DNA from: Acidiferrum sp963764675
Lineage (GTDB): Bacteria > Acidobacteriota > Terriglobia > Acidiferrales > UBA7541
DNA length: 64,000 nt
Assembly: GCA_963764675.1 (NCBI GenBank)
Contig: CAVXTQ010000008.1
Span: 372,001 to 436,000 of the forward strand
Reading direction: 5' to 3'
Positions 41,544 to 50,789 of this stretch are shown here, piece by piece. Under the pieces are notes generated by a model. That model had not been told where the DNA came from, did not search any database, and was given only the letters and a program-made list of their open reading frames with translations. The number at the start of each line of letters is the position of its first letter. The stretch's first letter is position 1. Position numbers and translations under genes: made by a program.

Positions 41544-42575
41544 ATGATGTTGCGAAGAAGTATTTGGGCGGCGGTGTTCCTGGTTGCAAGTGGAATCAGT
41601 TTGTCTGCCCAGTCGTCAACGCCCATCCTTTCCGGAGGCGTGCAGTACCTGAGCACGACGGAGGGAAAAGCGACTGTCTTCCAGCCCATCATCTCTCCAG
41701 TCGTTGCCGTTCCCCTCGGCGACCGTTGGCTCATCGAATCCCGCGGCACATTTGACGAGGTCATTTTTCGCGAGGACGGCGCCTCCGGCCCCTACCACGC
41801 GCTCACGTTTTCCAGCGTCGACTATCTCCAGTTGGACTTCGTCGCAAATTCGCATATGACGGTCACCGTGGGCGAATTCCTCACGCCTTTCAACATCTAC
41901 AACGAGCGGCTGGCCCCCGTCTGGATCCACAATCTTGCCGACGCCCCGCTCATCGCCGGCATCGGCACGCGCACATCGGCGTCCAGTGACGGCGCCATGC
42001 TGAGGGGCGTAGCGGTCTCGAAGAAAGATTGGGAGCTGAACTATACCGCGTACTTTTCTGCTCTCGTCAATGCCCGCCAGTTTGGAGCGGGCAGATCGGC
42101 CGGCGGGCGCGTGGGCGTGTTCGTCCCGCGCACCCGTCTCGAAGTGGGAATGTCGTATCAGCGATTCCTGCAGAATCAGCATTTGAATTCGTGGGGCACA
42201 TATCTCGTTTGGCAGCCGTACGCCGGGCCGCTCGAACTGAGAGCCGAATACGCGCACAGCCTCGGCGGCCAGGGCTACTGGGTGGAGGGGGCCTATCGCT
42301 TCTCGCGATTCCGCGGGTCAACGAACTGGCTGGGACGTCTCCAGGCCGTCGGCCGCATGCAACAGTTTTATCTCGGTACGCCAGCGCCCGACGACGCCAA
42401 TCCCGGCGCCGACACGCAGAAAGTTGATTTCGGTTTGAACTACTTCCTTCCTCACAACCTCCGCGTGAACGCCAGCTACGGCCGGCAGTTCAGCGCTCTG
42501 GGCAACGCCAACATCTGGAATGTGCAGGTCACCTATAGATTCCTGTTTCCGCTTATCCCCGGGGAGTCCAAGTGA
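41544..42575 (+). CDS. Outer-membrane beta-barrel (porin-like) protein
   Basis: The 343-aa precursor has a signal peptide (IWAAVFLVASGISLSAQ) and a series of amphipathic strands with aromatic girdles (HMTVTVGEFLTPFNIYNERL, LELRAEYAHSLGGQGYW, IWNVQVTYRFLFPL). The barrel-like strands continue almost to the end, where TYRFLF resembles an outer-membrane assembly signal, although eight residues follow. It overlaps the next gene by four bases (GTGA). A porin coupled to a small cytochrome c and a glycosyltransferase is an unusual neighbourhood. Substrate unknown. Confidence 0.78.
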   Translation: MMLRRSIWAAVFLVASGISLSAQSSTPILSGGVQYLSTTEGKATVFQPIISPVVAVPLGDRWLIESRGTFDEVIFREDGASGPYHALTFSSVDYLQLDFVANSHMTVTVGEFLTPFNIYNERLAPVWIHNLADAPLIAGIGTRTSASSDGAMLRGVAVSKKDWELNYTAYFSALVNARQFGAGRSAGGRVGVFVPRTRLEVGMSYQRFLQNQHLNSWGTYLVWQPYAGPLELRAEYAHSLGGQGYWVEGAYRFSRFRGSTNWLGRLQAVGRMQQFYLGTPAPDDANPGADTQKVDFGLNYFLPHNLRVNASYGRQFSALGNANIWNVQVTYRFLFPLIPGESK

Positions 42576-42874
42576 GTCCACCGTTTGCAGCACGCGTCGC
42601 CGTCGTGATTCTATTCCTCGCCGTGCTTGGCGCGGCGGCGCAGAACCCCGCTCCACGGCAACAACCTGCCAGGTCGAAGCTTCCTCCCGTTCAGGCTGCG
42701 ACCAACGAAAGCGCCAAAGGCGAAAAGCGTTTCGAGACGCATTGCGGCCGGTGCCACGTGCCGCCGGAGGATTTGTCGCCTCGTGAAGCCAAGGCTGTCC
42801 TGCGTCAAATGCGAGTGCGGGCAGATTTAAGTGCGGAAGACGAGCGCCTTATCCTCAAGTATCTGGCGCCGTAA
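42572..42874 (+). CDS. Small periplasmic cytochrome c
   Basis: The 100-aa precursor has a signal peptide (RVAVVILFLAVLGAAAQ), a low-complexity linker and one haem motif CGRCH (Cys58, Cys61, His62), with Met candidates in VLRQMRVRADLS and a final helix DERLILKYL. It starts at a GTG overlapping the porin stop (GTGA). The domain is very short, close to the minimum for a class I cytochrome. Its coupling to an outer-membrane barrel suggests periplasmic electron transfer linked to that protein. Confidence 0.83.
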   Translation: MSPPFAARVAVVILFLAVLGAAAQNPAPRQQPARSKLPPVQAATNESAKGEKRFETHCGRCHVPPEDLSPREAKAVLRQMRVRADLSAEDERLILKYLAP

Positions 42875-42902
42875 CCGGTAGACCGCTAGAATCCACACGG
42901 CA

Positions 42903-44099
42903 ATGCCGTCGAAACCAATTTCCGTAACGCTCAGCCTTGGAAACGGGCCGTACCAAAAAACTCTTCCAGAAGCCCTCTTGCTGTCCGGAATGCTGCGCCG
43001 CGTCTTGCGTTTCGGGCCAGACCTCGAGGTCCTCGAACCGAACGGCACCGGCTTTCTGAAAATCGTCCAACGTTACGACCTAAACTTCGCCAGGCAAGCG
43101 GTTTGGGGACTTTGGACGCGAGCACCGGGCATGAAGCACTCCCGCCTTCCGGTCATCGCGAGCGCTTGGATTGCCGATCGCCAGGCCCGCAAATGGGCCG
43201 CATCGGGCAATGTGTTTCACGGCTGGACCGCCACCTGCCTCGCCAGTCTGCAAGTAGCAAAGCAGGCCGGTGCGGCGACGCTCGTCGAGTTTCCAATGCT
43301 TCACCCGCGACGCTGGCAGCGCGAGGTGCTCGCGGAGTGCGAGCGTTTTAATGTCCGCCCGAGGGATTGCCCGTCCGTGCTCCCCGAGCGCCTAATACTG
43401 CGCATGGAGCGGGAGTTTGCCGAGTGCGACAAAATTGCGGTTCCTTCCTCGGTGGCATGCCGCAGCTTCGAAGACTCGCCATATGCTGGCAAGGCCGTTG
43501 TAGTCCGGCCTGGCATCGATCACCATTTTTTCACGCCGCCGCCGGATTCGCGGCGACCATCGTTGTTCCGGGTCTGCTACGTGGGACGCCTGGAGCTTGC
43601 CAAGGGTCTGGGTTATTTGCTGCAAGCCTGGAAGAAACTGGCGCTGCCCGATGCGCAGCTCGTCCTGATCGGCGAGTACCGGACCGAGTTAAACTCCTTG
43701 CTCGCAAAGCTGGCCGGCGCCAATGTGCGGCTCACCAACGTCTTGCCGCCGCAGGAAGTTGCTCGGTGGTATCGCGAATCCAGCGTCTTCGTCTTTCCTT
43801 CCGTAAATGAAGGCTTCGGAATGGTCCTGCTGGAGGCGATGGCTTCCGGACTTGCCGTGATCGCAACGGAAAGAACGGGCGCTGACGATTGCGTGATCCA
43901 CGGCAAAGACGGCTTCATCGTCCCCGCTAGAAATGTAGACGCTCTAGCCGACGCCATCCTGTGGTGTTATCGGCATCCGGAAGAAACCAGATCGATCAGC
44001 AAAGCGGCGCGCGCCAAGGTCGCAGCGCAATTTACCCTTGAGCACTACAATCGCCGCATCATCCATCTCTATCAGTCGATGGTTAGCGCGGCGGACTAA
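42903..44099 (+). CDS. Glycosyltransferase family 4 (GT-B fold)
   Basis: The 398-aa cytoplasmic protein has a GT-B layout with the family C-domain: VCYVGRLELAKGLGYLLQAW, VLIGEYRTELN, VFPSVNEGFGMVLLEAMASG (E-x7-E) and DGFIVPARNVDALADAI. The N-domain includes a short His-containing loop (GNVFHGWTATCLASLQVAK). It follows the cytochrome gene by 28 bases and is in the operon preceded by site F. It probably adds a sugar to a lipid- or nucleotide-linked acceptor; specificity is not readable. Confidence 0.88.
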   Translation: MPSKPISVTLSLGNGPYQKTLPEALLLSGMLRRVLRFGPDLEVLEPNGTGFLKIVQRYDLNFARQAVWGLWTRAPGMKHSRLPVIASAWIADRQARKWAASGNVFHGWTATCLASLQVAKQAGAATLVEFPMLHPRRWQREVLAECERFNVRPRDCPSVLPERLILRMEREFAECDKIAVPSSVACRSFEDSPYAGKAVVVRPGIDHHFFTPPPDSRRPSLFRVCYVGRLELAKGLGYLLQAWKKLALPDAQLVLIGEYRTELNSLLAKLAGANVRLTNVLPPQEVARWYRESSVFVFPSVNEGFGMVLLEAMASGLAVIATERTGADDCVIHGKDGFIVPARNVDALADAILWCYRHPEETRSISKAARAKVAAQFTLEHYNRRIIHLYQSMVSAAD

Positions 44100-44128
44100 C
44101 TTCACTTCCGAAAGATCGTCAGCCGCTC

Positions 44129-45913
44129 TCACCGATTATCAATTCTTGCGCGATACAACGCCGGTAACCCGATCCCTCTTCCGCAATCGCTGGCAAAGAT
44201 GACCGCTTTCGAATCCAATTCCCATGCGGGCGAAGAGCTGTTGCAGTTTCCTCCCGTTAGCGCCTCTTCTTTTCCGCTAACAACGTTTCGGACCCAAATC
44301 TGCTTCGGCCCAGCCCGCGCAGTCTCAAACGCAATCCATTTTCCGTCCGGCGACACGGCAGAATCCGTGGGCCCGGATGAATCGGGCAAGAGCCCCGGCG
44401 TCACCGTCCGCGTCATCGGGTCAAACACCATCGTGGTCGAGGTTCCGTGCGCTACCAGTTCGAAATAGATCGGTCCATCCGCCGTCGGTGCAACCGGATG
44501 GAATGCGTGCCCCTCAAACGCAAGCTCCTCGATTTTACCATCGTGCAGCCAGCGCAGGATGTACCGATCGTCCCCGATAGACTGGTAGAAGAGTCCCGCC
44601 GTCGACACCGCAGGCGAAGAGGAAAAGATCGCGTTCTTTTCCACGGCAATCCGCTCGAACCTCTGCCCAGGCTCTGCCGCATAGCTCACGGCGTGCCGCC
44701 GTGCATCCGCGCCGGCAAGCAGCGCCGCAACAACGACTGCCACGACCACGAGCCTCGGACTAAGCGAACGCAAGTAGTGGCGCCCGACCACAAAAAAGAC
44801 AGCGAGCAAAACCCACAATTTCGGGAAAGCCGCACTCCACCCAGGCCGCATCGGAAAACACAACGCAAAGAACGCGGCCACTAGGAAAATTCTCTCGGCA
44901 ACCTCCGCGTCAGCCAGCAGCAAGCTGACCGGCAGCAACAGCAGAATGAACGTATACGAAGCCGTGTTCGCGGACAGCAGCAGAATAGCGATCAGAAACC
45001 ACGCGAAATCGCGCCGCTCAAATCCCGCTCGCTCTCCCAACAACCCAAGCAACGTGGCTGCGAGGATCAGTAATCCAACAAACGGCCGCAGAAAGAAGAA
45101 CACCACTGGAGCATTCCACAGCGGGTGCGGATTTAATTCCGGCTCCAGGACAAACAGCCGCCGCAACAGCGTTGCCATCGTCCCGTTGCCGCTGTTGTAT
45201 GGATCGATGATCTCGCCTTCCAGCGCCCGCGGCAGTATCTGTGTCGCGTAGAAATGTACGTCCTGCCAACCGAACACCGCGATGGCCACCGCGACTCCGC
45301 AAGCCGCCGCCACCACAAATCCTGCCACCGCCCTCCAGTTTTTCTTCACCGCAAAGTACAACAACAGAGGTCCGCCATACAATTTCAGCGCGAACGCCAG
45401 CCCGGAAATAAAACCACTCGCCGCCGCCTTCCCTTTATCCAGGGAGTGGAACGCCAGCGTCAGCAAGAACAGCAGAAACACGTAGTACTGCCCGTACAAG
45501 AAATTGCCGTACAGCGAGCCAAATCCTGAGAACGTCAGTAACACCATCTGTTCCGTGCGAAATCCCGTCACCCGCGCAAGCAGCCACACGGTTAGCCCTA
45601 GAAAGGCGAAATTGATCGCCAGCCAGATCCGTTTCGCCGTCTGTGGTGCAAACGACGCCAGTCCCACCAGCGGCAGCGCCGTCAGTGGCGTTTGTGGCTG
45701 ATACCCTCCCAGCTGCCGCTCGATCCCCGCGTAGTTCATCCGTCGTTGGAACCATGTCCAGTCGTAATACTCGCGTACTGGAAGTCCTCTGCGCATCAAC
45801 ACAGCTGCCGTGTAGTAATTGGGAAAGTCGGTTTCCGCGCGCCGCCAACCGGAGCGAAACGCCGTCGCCAAGAAGAAAACGATCGCCGCGATTGCCGCCA
45901 AACGAGTGATCAT
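44129..45913 (-). CDS. GT87-like (DUF2029) membrane glycosyltransferase with C-terminal TolB-like propeller repeats
   Basis: The 594-aa protein has about 11 transmembrane helices in residues 1-405, with a first periplasmic loop AETDFPNYYTAAVLMRRGLP typical of GT87 mannosyltransferases that use polyprenyl-phosphate-mannose. The remaining about 180 residues form soluble PD40/TolB-like strands (RYILRWLHDGKIEELAFEGH; AVSPDGKWIAFETARAGPKQ; IWVRNVVSGKEEALTGG), an unusual addition. The protein ends with a disulfide-type Cys pair (GGNCNSSS, FASDCGRG). It stands convergent to the porin/GT operon and downstream of site G. The periplasmic propeller may bind the acceptor glycan or peptidoglycan; that is inference. 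Confidence 0.78.
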   Translation of the reverse strand: MITRLAAIAAIVFFLATAFRSGWRRAETDFPNYYTAAVLMRRGLPVREYYDWTWFQRRMNYAGIERQLGGYQPQTPLTALPLVGLASFAPQTAKRIWLAINFAFLGLTVWLLARVTGFRTEQMVLLTFSGFGSLYGNFLYGQYYVFLLFLLTLAFHSLDKGKAAASGFISGLAFALKLYGGPLLLYFAVKKNWRAVAGFVVAAACGVAVAIAVFGWQDVHFYATQILPRALEGEIIDPYNSGNGTMATLLRRLFVLEPELNPHPLWNAPVVFFFLRPFVGLLILAATLLGLLGERAGFERRDFAWFLIAILLLSANTASYTFILLLLPVSLLLADAEVAERIFLVAAFFALCFPMRPGWSAAFPKLWVLLAVFFVVGRHYLRSLSPRLVVVAVVVAALLAGADARRHAVSYAAEPGQRFERIAVEKNAIFSSSPAVSTAGLFYQSIGDDRYILRWLHDGKIEELAFEGHAFHPVAPTADGPIYFELVAHGTSTTMVFDPMTRTVTPGLLPDSSGPTDSAVSPDGKWIAFETARAGPKQIWVRNVVSGKEEALTGGNCNSSSPAWELDSKAVIFASDCGRGIGLPALYRARIDNR

Positions 45914-45991
45914 GGAGGCCGCGCCGCCCGCAGCGCGTTCAGTTCTGCGTCAGACGCGGCAGCTCAAAGTATCGGCGCATTCGCGGTGTTT

Positions 45992-46018
45992 TGTCACCAA
46001 AACGTCAAGAACTGGTCA
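45992..46018 (+). promoter_or_regulatory. Triple 11-bp-spaced GTCAC repeat (site G), GT87-like gene
   Basis: GTCAC at 45992, GTCAA at 46003 and GTCAC at 46014 are spaced exactly 11 bp; the flanks ttttGTCAC and GTCACGA match site C closely. It is 79 bp upstream of the GT87-like start on the other strand. This is the best match to the consensus in the window. Confidence 0.65.
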
Positions 46019-46180
46019 CGATGACAACCGGGCCAATTCTCCACCGCGCCGCGAAATGATTGGGTTATTCTGCTGTCTTGAAGCGTGAAAACTCGAAAAG
46101 ACGACCTGAGCAGGGAACAGCGTGACTGGAAATCAATCCCGGACCGCACAGAACTGAAGACCGCCAACCCCTGACTTATT

Positions 46181-49100
46181 TCAATCCGCCGGCTCGGTCA
46201 CCACCTCCGCGTGCGTCCTGCGGCTCGGAACCAAGCCCTTCACCAGCACATACAAAACCGGAATAAATAGCAGGTTCAGCGTAGTCGCCGCGATCATTCC
46301 TCCAAACACCGTAGTCCCCACGGAAACGCGCCCCGCGCGTCCCGCGCCTTGCGCCACCACCAGCGGCACGACACCCAAAATAAACGCCAGCGAGGTCATC
46401 AGGATCGGCCGCAACCGAATCCGCGCCGCTTCCACCGCCGCCTCGACGACCGAGAGCCCCTGCTCGCGCAACTGCTCCGCAAATTCCACGATCAGAATTG
46501 CGTTCTTGCTGGAGAGACCTATCAGCATCACCAAACCGATCTGGCAGTACACATCGTTCTGCAATCCGCGCAGCGCCTGCGCGCCGATCGCACCCAGCAG
46601 CGCCACCGGCACCGCCAGCAGCACGATAAATGGCAGCACGAAGCTTTCGTACTGCGCCGCCAGCGTTAAATACACCACCACCAACCCCAAGCCAAACAGC
46701 AGCGCTGCCTTCCCGCCCGACTCCAATTCCTCCAGCGACAGCCCGCTCCACTCAAACGTCATTCCATTCGGCAGTGCTTTCTTCGCCAGCGCTTCCATAT
46801 CGGCGATGCCTTGGCCCGAGCTTCGCCCCGGCGCGGCATTGCCGTTGATTTCCGCCGACCGGAACAAGTTGTAATGCACGATCACCTGAGGGTTGGCCGT
46901 TTGCTCGACCGTGACTAGGTTATCCAGCGGAATCATCTTGCCGGTGTCGGAGCGCAGGTAATACTGCCGAATATCCTTTGCCTGGGCACGAAACTGGCTG
47001 TCCGCCTGCACGTACACCCGATACGCTCGATTGTTGAAGTCGAAATCATTCACGTACACCGAGCCCATATACACTTGCAGTGCGTCCGTAATCTGCGTAA
47101 AGGGAACCTGCAAGCTCTTCGCTTTTTCGCGGTCGATGTGCACCAGATATTGCGGATCGTTGGCGGTGAAGCTGGTGAAGAGTCCTGTCAGCTCCTTGCT
47201 CGTATTTCCTTGAGCGACCAGCTGATTCGCCGCATTCGCGATCGCCTGCAACGAATTGCGCCCCAGGTCTTCCAGCTCAAACTGGAATCCGCCGAACTGC
47301 CCGAGCCCCATCACCGCCGGCGGATTGAACGGCACCACGATCGCCCCGGGTATGCCAAACAGCGGCCCTCGCAACTTCTGAATGATCGCCCCCGCCGTGT
47401 GCGCATCACCCTTGCGCTGCTCGAAGGGCTTCAAGTTGGCGTAAATGATGGCGCGGTTCGGCGCGTTTCCTGCTTGACTGAAGCCCGCCACCGTAAACGC
47501 CCCGTCGATCTCCGGGACGTGCGACAGAGTTTCTTCCACCTTCGCGCAAATGTCGCGCGTGTACGTCAGCGAAGCTCCCTGCGGCGCCTGCACGATAAAA
47601 ATTATGTAACCCTGGTCGTCTTCTGGAATGAACCCCCGCGGAACAAGCTGGTAGACCCAATACGTCGCACCCAGCACCGCGAGAAAGAGCAGCAGCGTCG
47701 CGAACCGCCACCCGATGACAACAAGCACCGTATTCCGGTAAATATTCGTCCCGGCTTCGACAACCCGGTTGAAGCCGCGGAAGAACCACCCTTGCGCCCG
47801 CTCGCGATGGCGCCCCAGGAAAATCGCCGACAGCGCCGGCGTCAGCGTGAGCGCGTTAAACGCCGAAATCGAAACGGAAAACGCAATCGTCAGCGCAAAC
47901 TGCCGGAACAAAATCCCCGTCGTCCCAGGAAACAGCGCCACCGGTACGAATACCGCCACCAGCACCAGCGACGTGGCAATCACCGCTCCGGCCACTTCCT
48001 TCATTGCCACCGACGCCGCGTTATGCGGTTCGGTGATGCCTTCGGTGATATGCCGCTCCACGTTTTCGATCACCACGATGGCGTCGTCCACCACCAAGCC
48101 CGTCGCGAGCGTGATTCCGAACAACGTCAACGTGTTGATCGAAAATCCGAACGCCTTCACGAAAACAAACGTCCCGATCAGCGACACCGGAATGGTAATC
48201 GCGGGTATGAGCGTGCTGCGCCAATCCTGCAAGAACAAATAAATTACGATCACCACCAGGCAAACGGCCTGGATCAGGGTCACGATCACGTCCTTGATCG
48301 ACTCGCCCACCACCGTCGTGGTGTCGAACGCCACCGCATACTTCAATCCCGGCGGAAAGTTCTTCGACAGCCGCAATAGCTCTGCCTTCGCGGCTTTGTC
48401 CACATCCAACGCATTGGCTCCCGGCAGTTGCGTTACTGCAAGCCCCACCGCGTCGTGCCCGTTGAAGCGCAGCAGCGATGCATAATTTTCCGCGCCCAGC
48501 TCCGAATGCCCGACGTCTTTCAACCGCACCAGCGTGCCGTCGGTCCCCGATTTCAACACAATGTTGTCGAATTCTGTTGTTTCCGTCAGCCGCCCGATCG
48601 CCCGGACGCTGATCTGATAAGACTGCGCATCGTTCGACGGCGGTTCGCCAACCTCGCCCGCCGCGACCTGTACGTTCTGCTCGTTCAGCGCATTCAAGAC
48701 GCCCGTGGCCGTCAAACCTCGTTCCGCCATCCGCGCGGGATCGAGCCACAACCGCATCGCGTACTTGCGCTCGCCGAAGATAATCGCATCACCCACGCCG
48801 GGAACGCGCTTGATCGCATCCTTCACATAGATGTCGAGATAGTTGCTCAGGAACAAGCTGTCGTACTGTCCGCCATCGGTATACACTCCGGCGCCGAAAA
48901 CGAATCCTCCGATCTGCTTGGTGATGATCACGCCGGTGTTCTTGACGGTGTTGGGCAGCCGCCCTAGCGCCTGGTTCACGCGGTTCTGCACGTCCACCGC
49001 TGCCAGATCGACGTTGCGCGTCACGTCGAACGTCACCGTGACCTGGCTCGTTCCATCGTTTCCGCTGTTCGACGTGATGTACTTCATGCCCTGCACGCCG

Positions 49101-49312
49101 TTGATCGCCTGTTCCAGCGGAATCGTCACCGCGGACTCCACCGTCTGCGCGTTCGCCCCGATATAGGCGCTGCTCACGATGACTTGTGGAGGAGATAGAT
49201 CCGGAAATTGCGCGATCGGCAGCGACGGAATCGAGATCGCCCCGCCGAGAATAATCAGCAGTGCGCACACCGTCGCAAACACCGGTCGCCGTATGAAGAA
49301 ATCAACAAACAA
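46181..49312 (-). CDS. RND efflux transporter permease (HAE1/AcrB type)
   Basis: The 1043-aa protein is a full-length hydrophobe/amphiphile efflux RND pump: MFVDFFIRRPVFATVCALLI at the N-terminus, two large periplasmic loops, 12 transmembrane helices and the proton-relay Asp pair in GLVVDDAIVVIENVERH (TM4). The second half ends GGMIAATTLNLLFIPVLYVL. The start is a TTG preceded by AAGGGTGAT. It exports drugs or other hydrophobic compounds with the adaptor encoded just upstream. No outer-membrane TolC-like gene is next to it, so the channel must be supplied elsewhere. Confidence 0.95.
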   Translation of the reverse strand: MFVDFFIRRPVFATVCALLIILGGAISIPSLPIAQFPDLSPPQVIVSSAYIGANAQTVESAVTIPLEQAINGVQGMKYITSNSGNDGTSQVTVTFDVTRNVDLAAVDVQNRVNQALGRLPNTVKNTGVIITKQIGGFVFGAGVYTDGGQYDSLFLSNYLDIYVKDAIKRVPGVGDAIIFGERKYAMRLWLDPARMAERGLTATGVLNALNEQNVQVAAGEVGEPPSNDAQSYQISVRAIGRLTETTEFDNIVLKSGTDGTLVRLKDVGHSELGAENYASLLRFNGHDAVGLAVTQLPGANALDVDKAAKAELLRLSKNFPPGLKYAVAFDTTTVVGESIKDVIVTLIQAVCLVVIVIYLFLQDWRSTLIPAITIPVSLIGTFVFVKAFGFSINTLTLFGITLATGLVVDDAIVVIENVERHITEGITEPHNAASVAMKEVAGAVIATSLVLVAVFVPVALFPGTTGILFRQFALTIAFSVSISAFNALTLTPALSAIFLGRHRERAQGWFFRGFNRVVEAGTNIYRNTVLVVIGWRFATLLLFLAVLGATYWVYQLVPRGFIPEDDQGYIIFIVQAPQGASLTYTRDICAKVEETLSHVPEIDGAFTVAGFSQAGNAPNRAIIYANLKPFEQRKGDAHTAGAIIQKLRGPLFGIPGAIVVPFNPPAVMGLGQFGGFQFELEDLGRNSLQAIANAANQLVAQGNTSKELTGLFTSFTANDPQYLVHIDREKAKSLQVPFTQITDALQVYMGSVYVNDFDFNNRAYRVYVQADSQFRAQAKDIRQYYLRSDTGKMIPLDNLVTVEQTANPQVIVHYNLFRSAEINGNAAPGRSSGQGIADMEALAKKALPNGMTFEWSGLSLEELESGGKAALLFGLGLVVVYLTLAAQYESFVLPFIVLLAVPVALLGAIGAQALRGLQNDVYCQIGLVMLIGLSSKNAILIVEFAEQLREQGLSVVEAAVEAARIRLRPILMTSLAFILGVVPLVVAQGAGRAGRVSVGTTVFGGMIAATTLNLLFIPVLYVLVKGLVPSRRTHAEVVTEPAD

Positions 49313-49396
49313 GAGATCACCCTTTGGAGTGCGGCGGCTCGCCGTCGACTTTTCGGTTTACAGCTCCAAGCAGAATCCAAACGATGCGCCGCGGCG

Positions 49397-50551
49397 CTAA
49401 TGTCCCGCAGCGCCGCCGTTGCCGTTCGCTCCCTGCACTTGCTCCATCACTGGAGCCCCGTCCTGCAAAAACTGCAATCCGGACGTAATGATGTGGTCCC
49501 CAGCCTTAATCCCACTCCACACCGCATAATCATTCCCTACCGTGTCGCCAATCTTCAACAATTTCTGGCGTGCCACCGCACCCTTCCCATCGTTAACCGC
49601 CAAAAACGCGAAAAACTCTCCATTGATCCGCGTCACGGCCAAGATCGGAATCACGGTGCCGTCATGCGAGCCCCAAACCACCTGCGCGCGCACCTGCTGG
49701 GCCACGCGCAGCCTTCCTTGCGCGTTTTCCACCGCCGACTTCGCCAATACCGTCTGCGTATCCGTGTCCACCCGCGATGAGACGAACGTGATCCGCGTCT
49801 CCGCCAGCGCATTCCCCGCGGTGTCCAGCAGGTGCACCGGCACGCCCAACCTCAGGTCCCTCGCGCGATCCGCAGGCACGTAGATGTATGCTTCCAGCGC
49901 CCCGGGCTCATCCACGGTCGTCAGCAGCGTCGTCACCTGAACGCGATCTCCAGGACGCACCGGAATATCGCCCACGATTCCGTCCATCGGTGCCGCCACC
50001 TTGTAGTAGTGCAGTTCCACCTGTTGCTGGTTCACTTGCTCTTCCAGCGACTTCAGTTGCGCGGCAGCGGCGTCGTAGGTGCTCTGCGCGTTGTCGAGTT
50101 CCTGCTTGGGCACCACGCCCGCCTCAAAGAGCTTCTTCTCGCGCTCCAACTGAACCTGCGCATACCGCAAACTTGCTTCCTGCGCCACGCGCGCCGCTTC
50201 CTGGCTGCTCACCGTGGCCTGCTGTTTCAACGGATCGATCTGCAGCAGCGGCGTCCCGGTCGTTACCCGGTCGCCGGACTTCACGAAGATCTTCGTGATC
50301 TGCCCTTCCACTTGCGGATTGATCGTCGCCGAATGCCGCGACTTCAAGATCGAAAGGTATTCCGTCGTATCCGGAATCTTCTGCGACTTCGCGATCATCA
50401 CCTGCACCGGCATCGCGGGTGGCGCCCCACCAGCCGTGGCCGGATCGCCCGCCGCCGTTTTTCCACACCCTGCCGCCAAGGCTGCCAAGCCGAATACGGT
50501 CGCCGCCAGCGCCCTACGATTCCCTGGTTGTACTGTTTCTGGATGCCACAT
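49397..50551 (-). CDS. RND efflux periplasmic adaptor (membrane fusion lipoprotein)
   Basis: The 384-aa protein is an AcrA/MexA-type adaptor with a lipoprotein signal (ATVFGLAALAAGCGK), split biotinyl-lipoyl half-motifs (SATINPQVEGQITKIFVKSG; VAAPMDGIVGDIPVRPGDRV) around an alpha-helical hairpin (about 110-180), and beta-barrel and membrane-proximal domains. I prefer the ATG at 50551 over a TTG six bases earlier. It lies 84 bases upstream of the pump gene on the same strand, forming the usual adaptor-pump operon. No dedicated repressor gene is adjacent. Confidence 0.94.
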   Translation of the reverse strand: MWHPETVQPGNRRALAATVFGLAALAAGCGKTAAGDPATAGGAPPAMPVQVMIAKSQKIPDTTEYLSILKSRHSATINPQVEGQITKIFVKSGDRVTTGTPLLQIDPLKQQATVSSQEAARVAQEASLRYAQVQLEREKKLFEAGVVPKQELDNAQSTYDAAAAQLKSLEEQVNQQQVELHYYKVAAPMDGIVGDIPVRPGDRVQVTTLLTTVDEPGALEAYIYVPADRARDLRLGVPVHLLDTAGNALAETRITFVSSRVDTDTQTVLAKSAVENAQGRLRVAQQVRAQVVWGSHDGTVIPILAVTRINGEFFAFLAVNDGKGAVARQKLLKIGDTVGNDYAVWSGIKAGDHIITSGLQFLQDGAPVMEQVQGANGNGGAAGH

Positions 50552-50682
50552 GCGCAAACACGTCTCCCTGGAGCTATCCTTCGATCCTACGCCAACTTAC
50601 CGCACACACCAAGCACGCACAACCGTGACTGAATTAGACGCCAGGAAGGGAATTGCGTTACTTCTTACAGCCACTTTCGAGT

Positions 50683-50700
50683 GCGGTAGCTCGCTACCGC
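50683..50700. repeat. Palindrome gcggtagc-tc-gctaccgc
   Basis: The same 8-bp stem as at 20777-20794, differing only in the 2-nt loop. The two copies about 30 kb apart, both between genes, indicate a dispersed repeat family. Confidence 0.65.
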
Positions 50701-50768
50701 CTTTACGGCTGTTAGACCGGCACCCAGGTTCCGGCTGAGTGCCACATTGGCAAAAATTGTCATCCTGA

Positions 50769-50789
50769 GGCTATCCGACAAGGATAGCC
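50769..50789. repeat. Hairpin ggctatcc/ggatagcc in a dispersed-repeat context
   Basis: An 8-bp stem with a 5-nt loop lies inside a segment beginning gtcatcctgag and ending ggaaaggacctc about 50 bp later. No T tract follows, so a terminator role is unlikely. Confidence 0.45.

Noticed and set aside
47075..48379. Long open frame on the plus strand (434 codons)
   Set aside because: It is antisense to the RND pump and consists largely of Arg/His/Gln low-complexity sequence.
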